From positions 59,475,530 to 59,539,529 of the forward strand of contig CM045763.1 in assembly GCA_025200525.1 (NCBI GenBank): DNA of 64,000 nt, read 5' to 3'. The stretch comes from Camellia lanceoleosa. Taxonomy: Eukaryota > Streptophyta > Magnoliopsida > Ericales > Theaceae. How positions within the stretch are numbered: position 1 is the stretch's first letter; each line of letters starts with the position of its first letter. The notes under the pieces were generated by a model. It was given only the letters and a program-made list of their open reading frames with translations. It was not told the origin of the DNA and did not search any database. Positions 1-11,508 of the stretch are shown piece after piece. Both the position numbers and the translations under genes were made by a program.

Positions 1-130
1 TGAAATGTATAAATTGCACACCATGTGCCACTTACACAAAAGGTGTAAGTGCAAGGTAAAAAAGGTGTAAGTGTAAGGTGTAAGTGAACACAAAAAGATG
101 TAAGATGTAAGTTGCACACTATAGCATTAC
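1..130. repeat. short degenerate GGTGTAAGT repeats
   Basis: The first 130 bases contain several imperfect copies of a 'ggtgtaagt' / 'gatgtaagt' motif spaced 10-25 bases apart. No coding potential is visible. The stretch from 130 to 700 is AT-rich with G- and C-runs near 400-530 and shows nothing I can name. Confidence 0.45.
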
Positions 131-699
131 CCTTCTCTTATATCAAGACCGAATAAGTAATTCTAAAAAAAAAAAAATTATTGAAAAGTCCCATTTAGGA
201 GAGTGTTGATCTGAATGGTCTCCCGTTTTTTTTTTAATGAACCATTGAAGTCCTATTATGGGGGAATGTTATCTAGCAAGTCTTCTAGGGAAACGTGGTA
301 TGGATTTTGGTGACAATTTTGCCCCGTTATTGATGGGGTGGCAAATTTAGCAGGGATTTTGAATTTCTTCAACAAAAATGATTTGTTCCCCTAAAAATAA
401 TCCCCCTAATCCCCCTAATTTCCTTATTTGGAAAACTGTTTTTTTCTTGTTTTTTGTTTTCTTTTTTTTTTTTTTACTTAAATAGGCATTTAGGGGGATT
501 TGGGGTCCCCCATTTCGGGGGACCTAGCACGGCTGTTTCTTCAATCACATTTGGTGTTGTCCACATTTTTGGAAATAATAGATATGGACAAAATCTTTTT
601 AGAGGTGGGGTGTAAATAATAAAGAGTGATTGATTAATAAGTTTCATATTTTAAACTTGTAATTTATATAGTCTCATATTTTTTTTTATTTAGTCTTTT

Positions 700-1625
700 T
701 GAATGTGTAATAACTCATTTGTCTGTCACATTGGAGTGTACATTTAGAAAAAAAAAAGTATACTAAAGAGTTTTTTAGTGTAATACCATACCTTTCACGT
801 TAAAGTGTCACATTTGAAAAAAATACACTAAAGAGTTTTTAATTTTTTGTATAATGTCATATCATATCCACACGTTAAAATGTCATATGCCACGTATGAA
901 AAAAAGTACATTAAATAATTTTATTTTTTTGAAGTGTCACATCATACCGGTCAAGTTGTCACGTTTGGGGAAAAGTACACTAAGGAGTTTTTATTTTTTT
1001 TGAATTGTCATATTATACTCGTCACGTTGTCACGTTTAGGAAAAATATATTAAGGAGTTTTTTAGTGTAACACCATACCTTTCACGTTAGAGTGTCACAT
1101 TTGAAAAAAATACACTAAAGAATTTTAAATTTTTTTATAATGTCACATCATATCCGTCACGTTGAAATGTCATATGCCACTTTTGAAAAAAAGTACACTA
1201 AAGAACTTTTATTTTTTTGAAGTGTCACATCACACCGGTCAAGTTGTCACGTTTAGGAAAATACACTAAGAAGTTTTTATTTTTTTTGAATTGTCATATT
1301 ATAATTGCCACGTTTAGAAAAAATACACTAAGAATTTTTTTTTAAGTGTCATATCATACCACCACATTGTCACGTTTGGGAAAAGTATACTAATGAGTTT
1401 TTAATTTTTTTTAAAGTGTTACATCATACTCGTCATGTTGTCATGTTTGAGAAAAGTACACTAAAAAGTTTTTATTTTTTTTGAAATGTTACATCATACC
1501 CACCATGTTGTCATATTTGAAAAAAGTACACTAAAGAGTTTTTAATTTTTTTTAGAGTGTCACATCATACCCGTTACGTTGTCACATTTGAAAAAAATAC
1601 ACTAAATTTTTTTTATAGTGTTACC
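700..1625. repeat. ~75-bp minisatellite with a 287-bp higher-order period
   Basis: About twelve diverged units follow one another. Each contains a version of 'gtcacatcatacc', 'gtcacgtt', 'gaaaaaagtacactaaa' and a T-rich 'gagtttttattttttt' block. A distinctive unit beginning 'agtgtaataccatacc' at 777 recurs at 1064, a shift of 287 bases or four units, so an earlier block of about four units was itself duplicated. No coding capacity. It lies about 2 kb upstream of ALDH copy A. Confidence 0.8.
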
Positions 1626-1689
1626 TGAGATATATACATAAGAAAGAAAGAGTTACTTGAGATATTCTCATAGATTGTCACTACTCTTT

Positions 1690-2110
1690 ATAAAAAACAA
1701 TCAAGTTGATCAAAATCCCTAACTACAAGATTAGGTCCTAATTATTATTTTTTTAAAAAAATTGATGATTTATTATTAAAATCATGCTTGCTGTTTATTT
1801 TTTAAAAAATAAATGTAATCTTATTACGTGATTAAGATATCCAATTAACTTATTTGATATGTCCCGATAGATTCTACTATATGAACAATTCAATTCATCA
1901 AATTAGGCCCGGAATAAGCCTCCCAAACTTATAGTAACCCCACGCCCTCTTCACACTGAAAAAGATTTATTTAACTGTATTTGCATTAAAAGCTCAATAA
2001 TATAATAAATTTTTATTTTAGAGAAAATATTAAATATAATGATGAGTATCAGCATCCAATAAGTAATTCTCATATATTATGAAGAGTGATGTTACCATTA
2101 TCTTCAATAT
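1690..2110. repeat. upstream segment shared with copy B (empty-site copy)
   Basis: This segment (for example 'caagttgatcaaa', 'aactacaagattaggtcc', 'ttaaaaaaattgat', 'tccaattaactta') matches the DNA that flanks the Harbinger element on both sides at 27120-27173 and 35782-36120. Here the two flanks are contiguous. It is therefore the uninterrupted version of a sequence duplicated together with the ALDH gene. Single-base differences and small indels are scattered along it. Confidence 0.8.
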
Positions 2111-2159
2111 AATTTTTTTCTTATGAGGGCTAGGGACTAAATCATGAATTTGGATAAAT

Positions 2160-2975
2160 TATACTTTACACTCTTACACTTTGCACTAAATCTCATTTTA
2201 GTTCTCACACGTGAAATCATGACAATTAATCTCACTTTTGGTCAAATCTGACTTTGGTTCTTATACATAAAATCGTAACAATCAACTCCCCACACTTCTC
2301 GTCAAATGTCAATTTTTCCCTTCTATTACTCCATTATTTAAGTTTTTAATAGAATCTAATCATATAACAAGCATGTAACTACGAAATGAGGGCAAGCGGA
2401 AAATAATTCTCATTTCCTATCAATACATATTTTGTCCCACGTGATAAACATGTGAGAGTTATATAATACAATATATGTGTGTGTATGTGTTCATATGTTG
2501 AAAATTAGGACGAACAAGAAAATAAAATTTTTGAAATTAAAAGAAAAAACGTAGTAAAGAAATCGAAAACTTTGTTACTGTAGAAAACAAAGTTTCATTA
2601 TTCCAATTTTTGCAAAACCCTAGTTTATCTCTGAATCATTCATAATTTATGCTTTTGTTTTAGCTGAGTAAAATCAAAATTTGATGTAAATTTTAGGACG
2701 AAATGTGTATAGACGAAAATTTTGGGTGATTTTTCTCTTTTATCCTCATTTTATAGTCATATAATTGCCACATTAATGACTTCTGTCAAAGACTTATATG
2801 ATGAAATAACAAAAAAGAGACGTTGACACATAACTAGAAGTGCGGGGAGTTAATTGTCACAATTTCTTAAGTACAATGAGTTAACTGTCATAATTTCATA
2901 TGTAAGAACTAAAGTGAGATTTGACTAGAAGTATAGGAAGTTGACTGCCACGATTTCATGTGTAAAAACCAAATT
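2160..2975. mobile_element. foldback element with ~150-bp inverted arms
   Basis: The segment at about 2195-2330 is the imperfect reverse complement of about 2820-2970. Both carry phrases such as 'aaatcatgacaatta' / 'gtcacaatttc' and 'gtcaaatctgac' / 'gatttgac'. The roughly 490-bp centre is AT-rich without coding potential. It resembles the shorter foldbacks in introns of copy A whose ends read like 'gggtaaattacac...agtccct'. Exact ends and target duplication are not clear. Confidence 0.6.
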
Positions 2976-3446
2976 CTTAAAGCCTTTTAAACATAATTTC
3001 TAAATTTACACTCAATGACGTTGAATGTTAGACATCAATTAATTTAGTTAAAAATAAATCAATTAAGACCCAACCCTACAATGTTATTGTGAACAAATTT
3101 ATAAGTGAAATTTTAAGTTCTCTAGTGTTATTCATAAAAAAAATTGAATATACCATTTTATTTTTTAAATTTAAAAAATAAGTAACATGCACCTCTTATA
3201 TTAATAAAATTGACTCGATAAAATTCATTTTATTATTTAAAATTTAAAATAATTAAAGATCATTTTCATACACTGAAATATTAATGAAATAGAAAGTTAC
3301 TAAAACAATTTTTATAAAATTAAGAAATCTCCCATTATATATTTTACAAATATTTGTTAATATAAAATTAATATAAATTATAAAAAATGGAAGAACCTCC
3401 CAGTCGCTACACAGTTCCGTGCTTGACGAGCATACTTGTCAGGTTC

Positions 3447-3460
3447 TATATATATTTATA
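3447..3460 (+). promoter_or_regulatory. candidate TATA box of ALDH copy A
   Basis: A 'tatatatatttata' run lies about 135 bases upstream of the copy A start codon, a plausible distance for a plant core promoter with a 5' UTR of about 100 bases that includes the GA tract. It is inferred from position and sequence only; the surrounding DNA is AT-rich, so chance is possible. Confidence 0.4.
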
Positions 3461-3546
3461 CATATAATGACATTGGTGTGAGCTTAAAATAAGAAGACTA
3501 AAGCTATACATATGGTGTGAACTTAACAAGAGGACAGAGAAGCACA

Positions 3547-3551
<5 letters not shown>

Positions 3552-3592
<41 letters not shown>
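3552..3592 (+). repeat. (GA)n tract in the 5' UTR of ALDH copy A
   Basis: A perfect GA dinucleotide run of 41 bases ends directly at the ATG at 3593. Copy B has only a short interrupted GA run at the same place (58477-58499). GA tracts are common in plant 5' UTRs and bind GAGA-type factors. The same transcript carries a (TC)n tract after its stop codon. Confidence 0.9.
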
Positions 3593-3598
<6 letters not shown>

Positions 3599-3695
3599 GA
3601 TGAAAGCAATGGAAGCTCGGAGAGTTTTGTTAAGATTCCAGAAATAAAGTTTACGAAGCTCTTCATCAATGGAAATTTCGTCGATTCCATTTCAG
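3593..3695 (+). CDS. ALDH2C4-like: ALDH copy A exon 1
   Basis: 103 bases encoding residues 1-34 plus one base. It begins MADESNG and contains EIKFTKLFINGNFVDS, the usual N-terminal strand of the NAD-binding domain. The donor is CAG|GTTTTT and the split Gly codon is completed by exon 2. The ATG is the first after the GA tract and is conserved in copy B. No transit peptide is seen, consistent with a cytosolic enzyme. Confidence 0.92.
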
Positions 3696-3904
3696 GTTTT
3701 TTTCTTTTACATGCTTTCATTTCATATTATTTTCTAGATCTTCCTTCTTTGATGTGTATGTATATATATATAATTAAAATTTTTGCTCTTGTTTCCTTTT
3801 AAGTGTGCTTTTGATCACTATTATGCTTTGATTTTTCTCTTCTTTTTGTTTCTGACATCTAATTGCAAAAAACCTTTAGTTTGTAAATGAGTTTTGTTAT
3901 AAAG

Positions 3905-4275
3905 TCCAACTTTTTACTTCACCAAGAGATAGATTTTTGACGAGCCGAGTTTAACAAATATTTGATAAGTCGAGTTTGAACTCGATTTTTGAAACTCGAC
4001 TAGAACTCGGTTCAAACTCAAACTCGACTAATTTTAAAAAAACAAACTTAAACATTTAAGAAAAATGACTTAAACCCCCAGTTGGGGGTGCTGGGGTCTT
4101 CCCTGATTGGCCAGAAAACTGTTTTGTTTTGTTTTTTTTTTTGAATTTCGGTCAATCACACAATCGTCACGCCATCGGGGTCGCTAGGGATTGTTCAGAT
4201 CGGGAGTCTCAGAGCATTGTTGAACATTTAAAAATTTCATTCGACTAGACTCGTTTACAACCCTCTAAATGAAGG
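3905..4275. mobile_element. degenerate hAT-type MITE (GAGCCGAG motifs) with an insertion
   Basis: Repeated 'gagccgagttt', 'gtcgagtttgaactcga' and 'cgactagactcg' motifs in both orientations resemble the hAT MITE at 17924-18248. About 180 bases in the middle (4035-4215) lack the motif and contain G- and C-runs, so this looks like an old element carrying an insertion. Ends are approximate. Confidence 0.5.
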
Positions 4276-4393
4276 TCAACTGGTGCCTCAAACATCCTTA
4301 TGATGGATGGATGATCTAATAAATTGACAATGCCTTATCAGGGCCCTCCCATCAAGGGGTCTAGCCAATTGGAATGGTGTAAGTGCACCACGT

Positions 4394-4784
4394 AGGCATG
4401 TAAGATCTGTCAAAATCTGAATCCGATCAAGATAAACTTGAATCTGATCCAAATCCATTTATCTCATATTCGATTATAGATCACCCGAATAAGGCATCAT
4501 TATCTCATATCCAATAATTTCGGATATCCGATCCGATAATCTGATCTGATCTATTTATTTATTTATTGAGCTACAATTTTATATAATTTGATTTTTTTTT
4601 TTTTCATTTTGTGTTTTTTACATTCAAATTGAGAATAATCGGATCAGATTATCAGATCAGATTAGATTTTTATATATTCGATCCGTTTAATAAACAAATT
4701 CAAATTATCGGATTGCCAGATCAATTTTTTTGTAAATGGATTCGGATCGAATTCGAATTAAATCCAATCCAGTCCTAGCACCAC
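4394..4784. mobile_element. foldback MITE rich in GGATCCGAT-like motifs
   Basis: Inverted arms contain 'gatatccgatccgataatctgatc' style motifs on the left and their complements 'gatcagattatcagatcagat' style on the right, separated by a T-rich centre. It lies in intron 1 of copy A. Superfamily is uncertain; the motif style resembles hAT-derived plant MITEs. No target duplication was found. Confidence 0.5.
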
Positions 4785-5639
4785 GATCAAACAAGAATTT
4801 TCACATAGATAGGAAATGAGCCTCACTCACATCGGTATAGATACGGCACATCATCTCTATAGAAAAGTTATTTGGTGATCTTACAACAATATTTCACATC
4901 ACTTAATATATAACTTGTTATATTACCTCTCAAGGGAAACAAAAAAAAAAAAGAAAAGAAAATCCAATCAATGAAAGAGAGAGAGGATCAAAGAGGGTGA
5001 AAAAAAAAGGGGTCTTAGACATTTGTAAATAAAGAATTGGAGTCAGCTGCTGACCCATCAATAAAAACACACACTATTTGCAATCAAACTGAGGAGTGGT
5101 TATTTGGTGATGCTAGACTATTGTTTTTATGTCAATTCGTATTGTGTCACTTTGATTATTTATATTTTGAAAATTAATATAAAAATTATGAATTCTATTA
5201 TTTTAAATAATAAAAAAAATAATTAATACATCGCATAAATTTGTTTTAGAAACAGTTTTTGAATTTTCAATTTGTTTTTTTATTTTTAGTAAAATTTTAA
5301 AATATTTTAATCTTTTTGTTTTTTAACATTTTAAATCTAATTAATCTAAATACGCTTAAAAAGTATAAAATTGATAATTTTTTTTAAAATTCACTAAATA
5401 CAAATATAAAAGTTCATTATATTTTTGTTTTTTAAATCTATTTAATTTAAATATACTTAAAAATTATAAAATTAATGATTTTTTTAAATTTGCTAAATAA
5501 AAATATAAATTTCAATATATTTATATTGTATTAAATTTTCATATAAATATTTTAATTTTTAATCATATTTACATTAAGTGCATCAAAAAAATAAAATTAA
5601 AATATAAAATAATTTATTAAAAATAATAAGGGGGATGCA

Positions 5640-6005
5640 CCAATAAATCCCAAATTAATAACTTATGCACTGTTTAGTCCTAAAAATTTTCTTATAGACT
5701 GAAAGGTCCCATTACAATGTTAATAACATCAGATACAATGTTAATAACATTAGAGTCATGTTACAAACATTAGATTTCAAACATCTAATGTTCATCAAAT
5801 TTCAATAATGTTTGAAAATATAGGATGAAAAACATCTAATGTTCATCAGATTTCAATAAATTTTGAAATTATAGAATGAAACATCAGATCATTTACATCA
5901 TTTACATCATGCTGATGTAAAAATGGGACTAAATGGTGCATAAGAAAACTTTTAGGACTAAATGGTTCAACGTTTCAAAAACTAGGACTTATGAGTAAAT
6001 TTTCC
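5640..6005. mobile_element. foldback MITE in intron 1
   Basis: The left arm 'cactgtttagtcctaaaaa' is mirrored by 'gactaaatggtgcataag' and 'taggactaaatggttc' on the right. The centre holds three or more direct repeats of 'acatctaatgttcatca' and 'caatgttaataacat'. Noncoding. Confidence 0.55.
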
Positions 6006-6339
6006 AAATAATAATTCAAAAATTATTTTTAAATATTCAAAAATAGAATTATGCAAGTGGAGCGGAGCAGCCTAGAAACGTGGCAGGGCCAAGAATTGGG
6101 TGCGAGCACACGTGTTAAAGTTTTGAAGACGAAAAAACAAAAAGCTTGGGTGTCAGTTTGGTAATTTTCTTTTAAAATAAATTTTTCCTTGCCGGCATTG
6201 GGTCACCATTAGCGGCTTTGATACTTCCAACGCTGAAGGCTTTTGTCTTACGAAAAATGTTTGAAGGCTTGAAATTAGTGGCTTGAATTTGGCACAAAAT
6301 TTAAAATGATGTTATTTTAAATTTTATTTTTTTTTTCTT

Positions 6340-6660
6340 TTTTTTTCTTTCTTTTCTTTCTTTCTTCTTCTTCGTTGAGTTGAACAGAGGTGAGAGAGAG
6401 AACACAGAGGCGAGAGAACGCAGGTCGTCGGCGTCGCAGCTCGTCGCTCGTCGGCCGATCGTTGCATCACCGCCTCCGCCTTCGCCTCCGCCTCTACCTC
6501 TGCCTCTGCCTCCGCCTCCAGCCCGATTTTGATAACCCCTCCAGTTCCTCGTCTCCTCCTTCTTCTTCTTCCTCCTTTTCTTCTTCTTCTTCTTCTTCTT
6601 CTTCATTTTTTCTCAAATTCGAGTCATTCGAGCCTTTTGTCTTACTCTCATAATTTGATT
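6340..6660. repeat. GC-rich CCTCCG / TTC repeat patch in intron 1
   Basis: Within a very AT-rich intron this stretch contains CpG-rich sequence (about 6415-6470), a (CCTCYG)n hexamer-like run at about 6466-6522 and a (TTC)n run at 6580-6604. Long open frames here are products of the simple repeats. It resembles the 5' end of a plant gene (GA/CT-rich leader followed by GC-rich codons) that was captured or inserted, but no protein domain is recognisable. Confidence 0.5.
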
Positions 6661-7058
6661 CTTCTAATAATATTCTCCATTTTAAAATTATAATGAAATA
6701 ATTTTTATTATGCCTTCGTTTGAAATGTAAATTGACTTTTAGGCTTTTTATTTTTTTAGTCTAGGGTTAAAATGTTTCGTTTGGAATATATTTTTTGATT
6801 TTTTTGACTTCTATGAGAGAAAAAAATAAAATGATTATGATTTAAATGTAATATTTTATTTTATTGGACTAAAAAGCTTATTTTATCTTTTGGACTAAAC
6901 CTTCATACCAAACATAGCCTATATTATTATCTAAAAAAATTTAATAATTATTTTTTAATTTTAAAAAATTGATATATTTTTTTTAATAATTATTTTATAA
7001 TCTTTATAGGATATAATGAAGATGTTCCATTATAATTTTGTAATAGAGAATTCTCTAA

Positions 7059-7413
7059 GAGCATCTCCAACGGTAATAGGCATTTTACCTATCTAAACAA
7101 TATTATAAAGTATACATTTTATTTTACCTATCAACTGTTTCATGTTTTTGCTCTAACCATACTCTTTATTTTAGCTATTCATCCAAATATTATTAATTTT
7201 ATAAAATGTCACATCAGCAACAAAGATGGAGGGAAATAATCCTAATGATTAAATACATTTTGCCTAGCCTTGAAGGCTAGCTACATGTAGCTAGTGAATG
7301 TGAGTTGAGCTAAAAGCCTAATTACATGCCTAGTGCATTGGAGTTGAAAAAAGTGAGTCATACTAGGCATTTTACCTAACAAGTATTATATGTCTAGTGC
7401 ATTGGAGATGCTC
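7059..7413. mobile_element. Tourist-like MITE, GAGCATCTCCAA termini, TAA duplication
   Basis: The ends are inverted copies of GAGCATCTCCAA and are flanked on both sides by TAA (7056-7058 and 7414-7416), the target duplication expected of PIF/Harbinger-mobilised elements. The 355-bp interior is noncoding and contains several 'gcctagtg' / 'aggcattttacct' repeats. Located in intron 1 of copy A. Confidence 0.75.
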
Positions 7414-7839
7414 TAAAGGATTGGATTTCTTCAATGAACACTATTATATGTACCTAGTCTTGTTTTGAAAAGTAAGTTAAAAGTTAATTTTTTGACTTTT
7501 TAAAACTTTTTTTTTAAAAAAAATTTATATAAAAATATAGAGAGGTAATATGATCTAAAAAGTCAAAAAAGCCAAAGTTGCCAAAATGGGCCTTAAAATC
7601 TTACTAATAATCTTACAAAAAAAACATCCATGTCCAAATATGATTGGCGGTTTAATTATTATTATTTTTTTATAACCAATTACATTTGACCATTTGTATT
7701 TCTTAATAGCATTGTTAGTGTATGTATAATTATTTTTCTTCAATATTCATATATCACTATCAGGAAACTTGAGGGGCTCATAAAATTCATTATGTATATC
7801 GTTTTAATAGTTTAAATAGTTCATTTTATGTGACTCTTA

Positions 7840-8173
7840 GTGCTGTTTTGGGAAGTCAACAAAAACGCTACGTTTTTGTTGCTGGACAAAAAAGCTGGGC
7901 CATGCGTTTTGGGCAATTCTTGCCTTTGGCAAGTGATAAAAAAGCTGGGTTGGTTAATTACGTAAATACCCTCTAAGTCAATAAATTGTGTAGAATTTTA
8001 AAGTTTAGTAAGGGTATTTTGGTCATTTCAATTTGATTTGACACTATAAATAAATATTAAACTAAAAAGCAAAAAAGTCAGCTTTTTACTAACTTCCCAA
8101 ATCACTTTTCAAAAAGCTAAAAAATTGGTAAAAAGCCAAAAGTCAGCTTTTTACCAACTTCCCAAAACACCCC
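7840..8173. mobile_element. Tourist-like MITE, TTA duplication
   Basis: Inverted ends 'gtgctgttttgggaagt' and the complement of 'acttcccaaaacacccc' are flanked by TTA at 7837-7839 and 8174-8176. The interior carries 'cactataaataaatatta', also found in the related element at about 10079-10402. Noncoding. Confidence 0.75.
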
Positions 8174-8203
8174 TTAATCTATATCATTTATGAAAAAAAT
8201 TAA

Positions 8204-8428
8204 AGTCTCGTTTAGCAAGTAACTTTTTAAGTTAAAAAATCAAAAAGTCATTAAAAAAATCAAAAAGTCAACAACTCATGTCAAAAAGTCAAAGATTCTC
8301 TTCTTTTTCTACTTCTGCACATCTTTTCGTAAAAATAAAAAAGTCATCCCAAACATACTATTTTTTTTGCTCATATTTTAACCAAATAGCTAAAAAGTTA
8401 CTAAATTAGCTTGTTCCCAAACGAGACC
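8204..8428. mobile_element. Tourist-like MITE, TAA duplication
   Basis: Inverted ends '(a/g)gtctcgttt' are flanked by TAA at 8201-8203 and 8429-8431. The interior consists largely of 'aaaaagtca' repeats on the left and their complement on the right, so the single strand could fold along most of its length. Confidence 0.7.
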
Positions 8429-10078
8429 TAAGTCAATCCAATAATTGTGACATTTTCATTGTATGGTATTCGTTTCTAAAAAAATAGATAGTCTATTTCG
8501 AAAATATATTTGTCGTCTATTTTTTGAAGACAAATGCGATAAAATAAAAATGTTACAACTATTGGATCAAATTGATTTTTTATATGGATGATATACATTG
8601 AGAGCTTTACAAAATGAACGATTCAGATCGTCGAAACAAGACTCATGGTGGGCCTTATGAACCTCTCAAATTCTGTAATATTGAGATATGAATATGAAAG
8701 AAACACAATTCTATATTAAAGCATACTCATATGAACACTTCTCCATCAAGAAAAAATAAATAAATAATAATAATAATTAAAGGGTAAATTATACTCACAT
8801 GCGGTTTGATAAAAATATAGTTAGTCTCATAAATTTGATACAATTATATTAATTTTTATTTTAATAAAGTTAAAAGTTATCAAAATTAATGTAGATGATA
8901 TATAGATAAATAAATAAAAGCAAATATATATTTTACTAGAAAATACATGATAATATTAAAATCTAGAGAGAAATTGTTGTAATTATGTCAAAAATATGAA
9001 ACTACTGTATTTTCTTCAAATCTTAAGAGAGATTAGTATAATTTGCCCAAAAAAAATTAAAATGGATTTTAAAATCTTACAATCATTTTTATATAACTTG
9101 TCTTCTTAATTATTATCGTTTTTAATTAGTAATTTCAACATTGGCTTGCTTTACCATAGAATTTAGAGGTATGTTGGAATGAAAGTCCTTCATTTGACTT
9201 CATTGATGGAATGGTGATAAATGGTAAGTGATGATTTCATTTACAATTACATTTTATTATTTTATAGTCAATTAAATATGAAAATCAATATTTAATGAAA
9301 TTGTCATTGCATTTCATTTCATTTCAATAAACTTTCACTAATGAATATTGAGATTTTTTTTAATAATTATTTTGAATGACCCATAGAATAGAAACTCTGG
9401 TAATGTGTGATTAGTAGAATGTATTCAATACTTTTACGTTGTTTGGATGAAGGATTTGAGATTGAATTTAAAAAGAAAAAATGAAAAAATAAATGAAATA
9501 TGAATAAAATATACTTATATTTCACCTAATTTCATACGTTTTTTTCCTTTCCTTTTTCAAATTCATTCCTAATTTTTTTAACCAAATACAATATTAAATA
9601 TTACTCCATTTTATTTTAATATTTTATTTTCTTACATTGTAACACAAATGTAATAGATCCAATAACTTAGACCAATAACAACTATTTTAGAAAATCACCC
9701 AACTTTGTTTCAGGAATATTATATAATTTTTCTGACCGACAGGGGAGATGAATCTGATGTTAAAAGAGTTCAAAAGTTTCACAGGTTAGGAATGGTCAAC
9801 GTCAACAATATCCTATGTCTAAAATTTTGTAATCATAAGCATGTGATGCTTGTATTGCCTTGTTTGGAATTAACTTTTCAATAAAAAATAATTTTTTTTC
9901 TTTTTTAAAATTATAAATCTGAGCAAAATATATGTTAATTAAAAAAATAAAGTAAAGAATCTATCAAAAGAAAAAAAAAAAAAAAAAAAAAAGGTCAAAT
10001 GAGGCTTAAATTCTATTGGATCTGGGTTTTTTTTCCAAGGAGAGAAAAGTCTAATAACCCATTTGCCGGTCTCAATTT

Positions 10079-10402
10079 CGGGCTCTTTTGGGAACTTATA
10101 AAAACGTTGCTTTTTGGCGTTTGGACAAAAACGCCGGTTGCTTTTTTTTCATCATTTGGGAACAGTCAAAAGTTGGTTGAACAATTACATAATTACTCTC
10201 AATATCTCTCTCTCATGGATTTGGGTGAAATGTAATTTTTTAAGTTTGGTGAGGTTATTTTAGTCATTTGGGTGTGATGTGACACTATAAATAAATATTA
10301 ATTTAAAAAAAGAGTAACTTTTTACCAACTTTCCAAATCATTCTAAAAAATCTTGGTTAAAAGTAAAAAAATTAATTTTTACCACCTTCCCAAAATGGGC
10401 TT
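10079..10402. mobile_element. second member of the 7840-8173 MITE family
   Basis: It shares with 7840-8173 the inverted ends (ttttgggaa), the phrases 'ttggttaattac/aacaattacat', 'ggttattttagtcattt' and 'cactataaataaatatta', and a right arm 'ttttaccaccttcccaaaa'. It is more diverged, and no clear target duplication remains. Confidence 0.65.
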
Positions 10403-10534
10403 TCGTTATATGTGGAGTTTATTTTGCAGTCCCACGTGTAGAAATCATTTATATAAAAATCAAATCACTTTAATAATTGTAATGATTTTATCAGATTTGT
10501 TTTTGAAATTTGTTTTTTTTGAAATAAAAATTTA

Positions 10535-10865
10535 GGCCTTGCTTGGTTTAATTTTGGGAGATAAGCTTTCAAAAAATATTTTGGGAATAGAGTTTAGAAA
10601 TTTTTATAGTTTGTTTGGTTATATATTTTGAAAATATTTTTGGAGTTTGAGAGTTTGGAATGATTTAATATTTTGTTATAATTGAGTAAATGTATGTGAG
10701 AGAAAAAGTGATTAAAAATGAAAAAAGAGAGAGAAAAAGTAATTGATTGATGTGCAGGAAAGATAAAGTAATTTTGAAATTTTTTTGAGAAAAATTACAA
10801 ACTAAACAAAATTTTCAAAAATTTTCTTACAAAATCTTTTCTTCAAAGCCAAACCAAACAAGGCC
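10535..10865. mobile_element. Tourist-like MITE, GGCCTTGCTTGGTTT termini
   Basis: Inverted ends GGCCTTGCTTGGTTT and AAACCAAACAAGGCC, close to the canonical Tourist terminus, are flanked by TTA at 10532-10534 and 10866-10868. The 331-bp interior is noncoding. Its right-hand TTA is also the left-hand TTA of the next element. Confidence 0.8.
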
Positions 10866-10868
10866 TTA

Positions 10869-11398
10869 GGTTGCGTTTGGTTGTGTTTTGTAAATGTGAT
10901 TTGAGAGTATGAATTGTATTTTTTTGAGTTTGTGTGTTGTAGAATTATGATTTGAGTGTAGAAAATTTGTTTGGTAAAGAATTTTGAAAATAGTTTTGAA
11001 AAAGAGATTTGATTTGAGTGGGAAATTGTTGATGTGATATTTGATATGTGATACAAAAATTTACAACTCATAACTAAACATACAACTCAAAATTATTTGA
11101 AAGCACATTAAAAATTTAAAAATTTTCAGAAAATATTTTTTCCAATTATATAAATCAATTGCCAAAAAAAAAAATTCTGTACAGCAGAGGACATTCGGGT
11201 GGATGTCCTCAATGACGTCCGGGTGGTAGTCCCTAGGGACGACCGGGTGGTATTCCCCTGGCCAAAAAAAATATAACAAACGCGCAGAATTGACAGACTT
11301 TGGCAGAATTTTGGAAAATTAATTCCAAAACTCTTACTAAACATGGAGGTAAAACTAGCATGTAGAATCAAATTTCAAAAGCACAACCAAACACAGCC
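10869..11398. mobile_element. Tourist-like MITE inserted at the TSD of its neighbour
   Basis: Inverted ends GGTTGCGTTTGGTTGTG and (complement) GGCTGTGTTTGGTTGTG are flanked by TTA at 10866-10868 and 11399-11401. The ends resemble those of the 8.6-kb Harbinger element (CACTGTGTTTGGTTGTGG). The interior holds a three-copy minisatellite at 11188-11262 (unit about 24 bp with core CCGGGTGG). Confidence 0.75.
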
Positions 11399-11508
11399 TT
11401 AGTTTTTCGAGTGGAGAAAAGCCGTCGCTAATGAAAATGACATTTCAAATCTGGCGTACAATACTTTTATTTTTCCATATAAATATCCTAATTTTTTTTT
11501 TTTCAAAG

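Larger units (their letters stand above)
8432..11508. other. rest of intron 1 of copy A: AT-rich with further MITEs
   Basis: Apart from the MITEs listed separately, a short foldback at about 9436-9595 (ends 'gtttggatgaaggatt' / 'accaaatacaat') and an A-tract near 9970-9992, nothing recognisable is present. Short open frames here do not resemble proteins. Confidence 0.5.

Noticed and set aside
6301..6653. Lys-rich and Ser-rich open frames on both strands
   Set aside because: They are translations of (TTC)n and CCTCCG repeats; no domain and no gene context.
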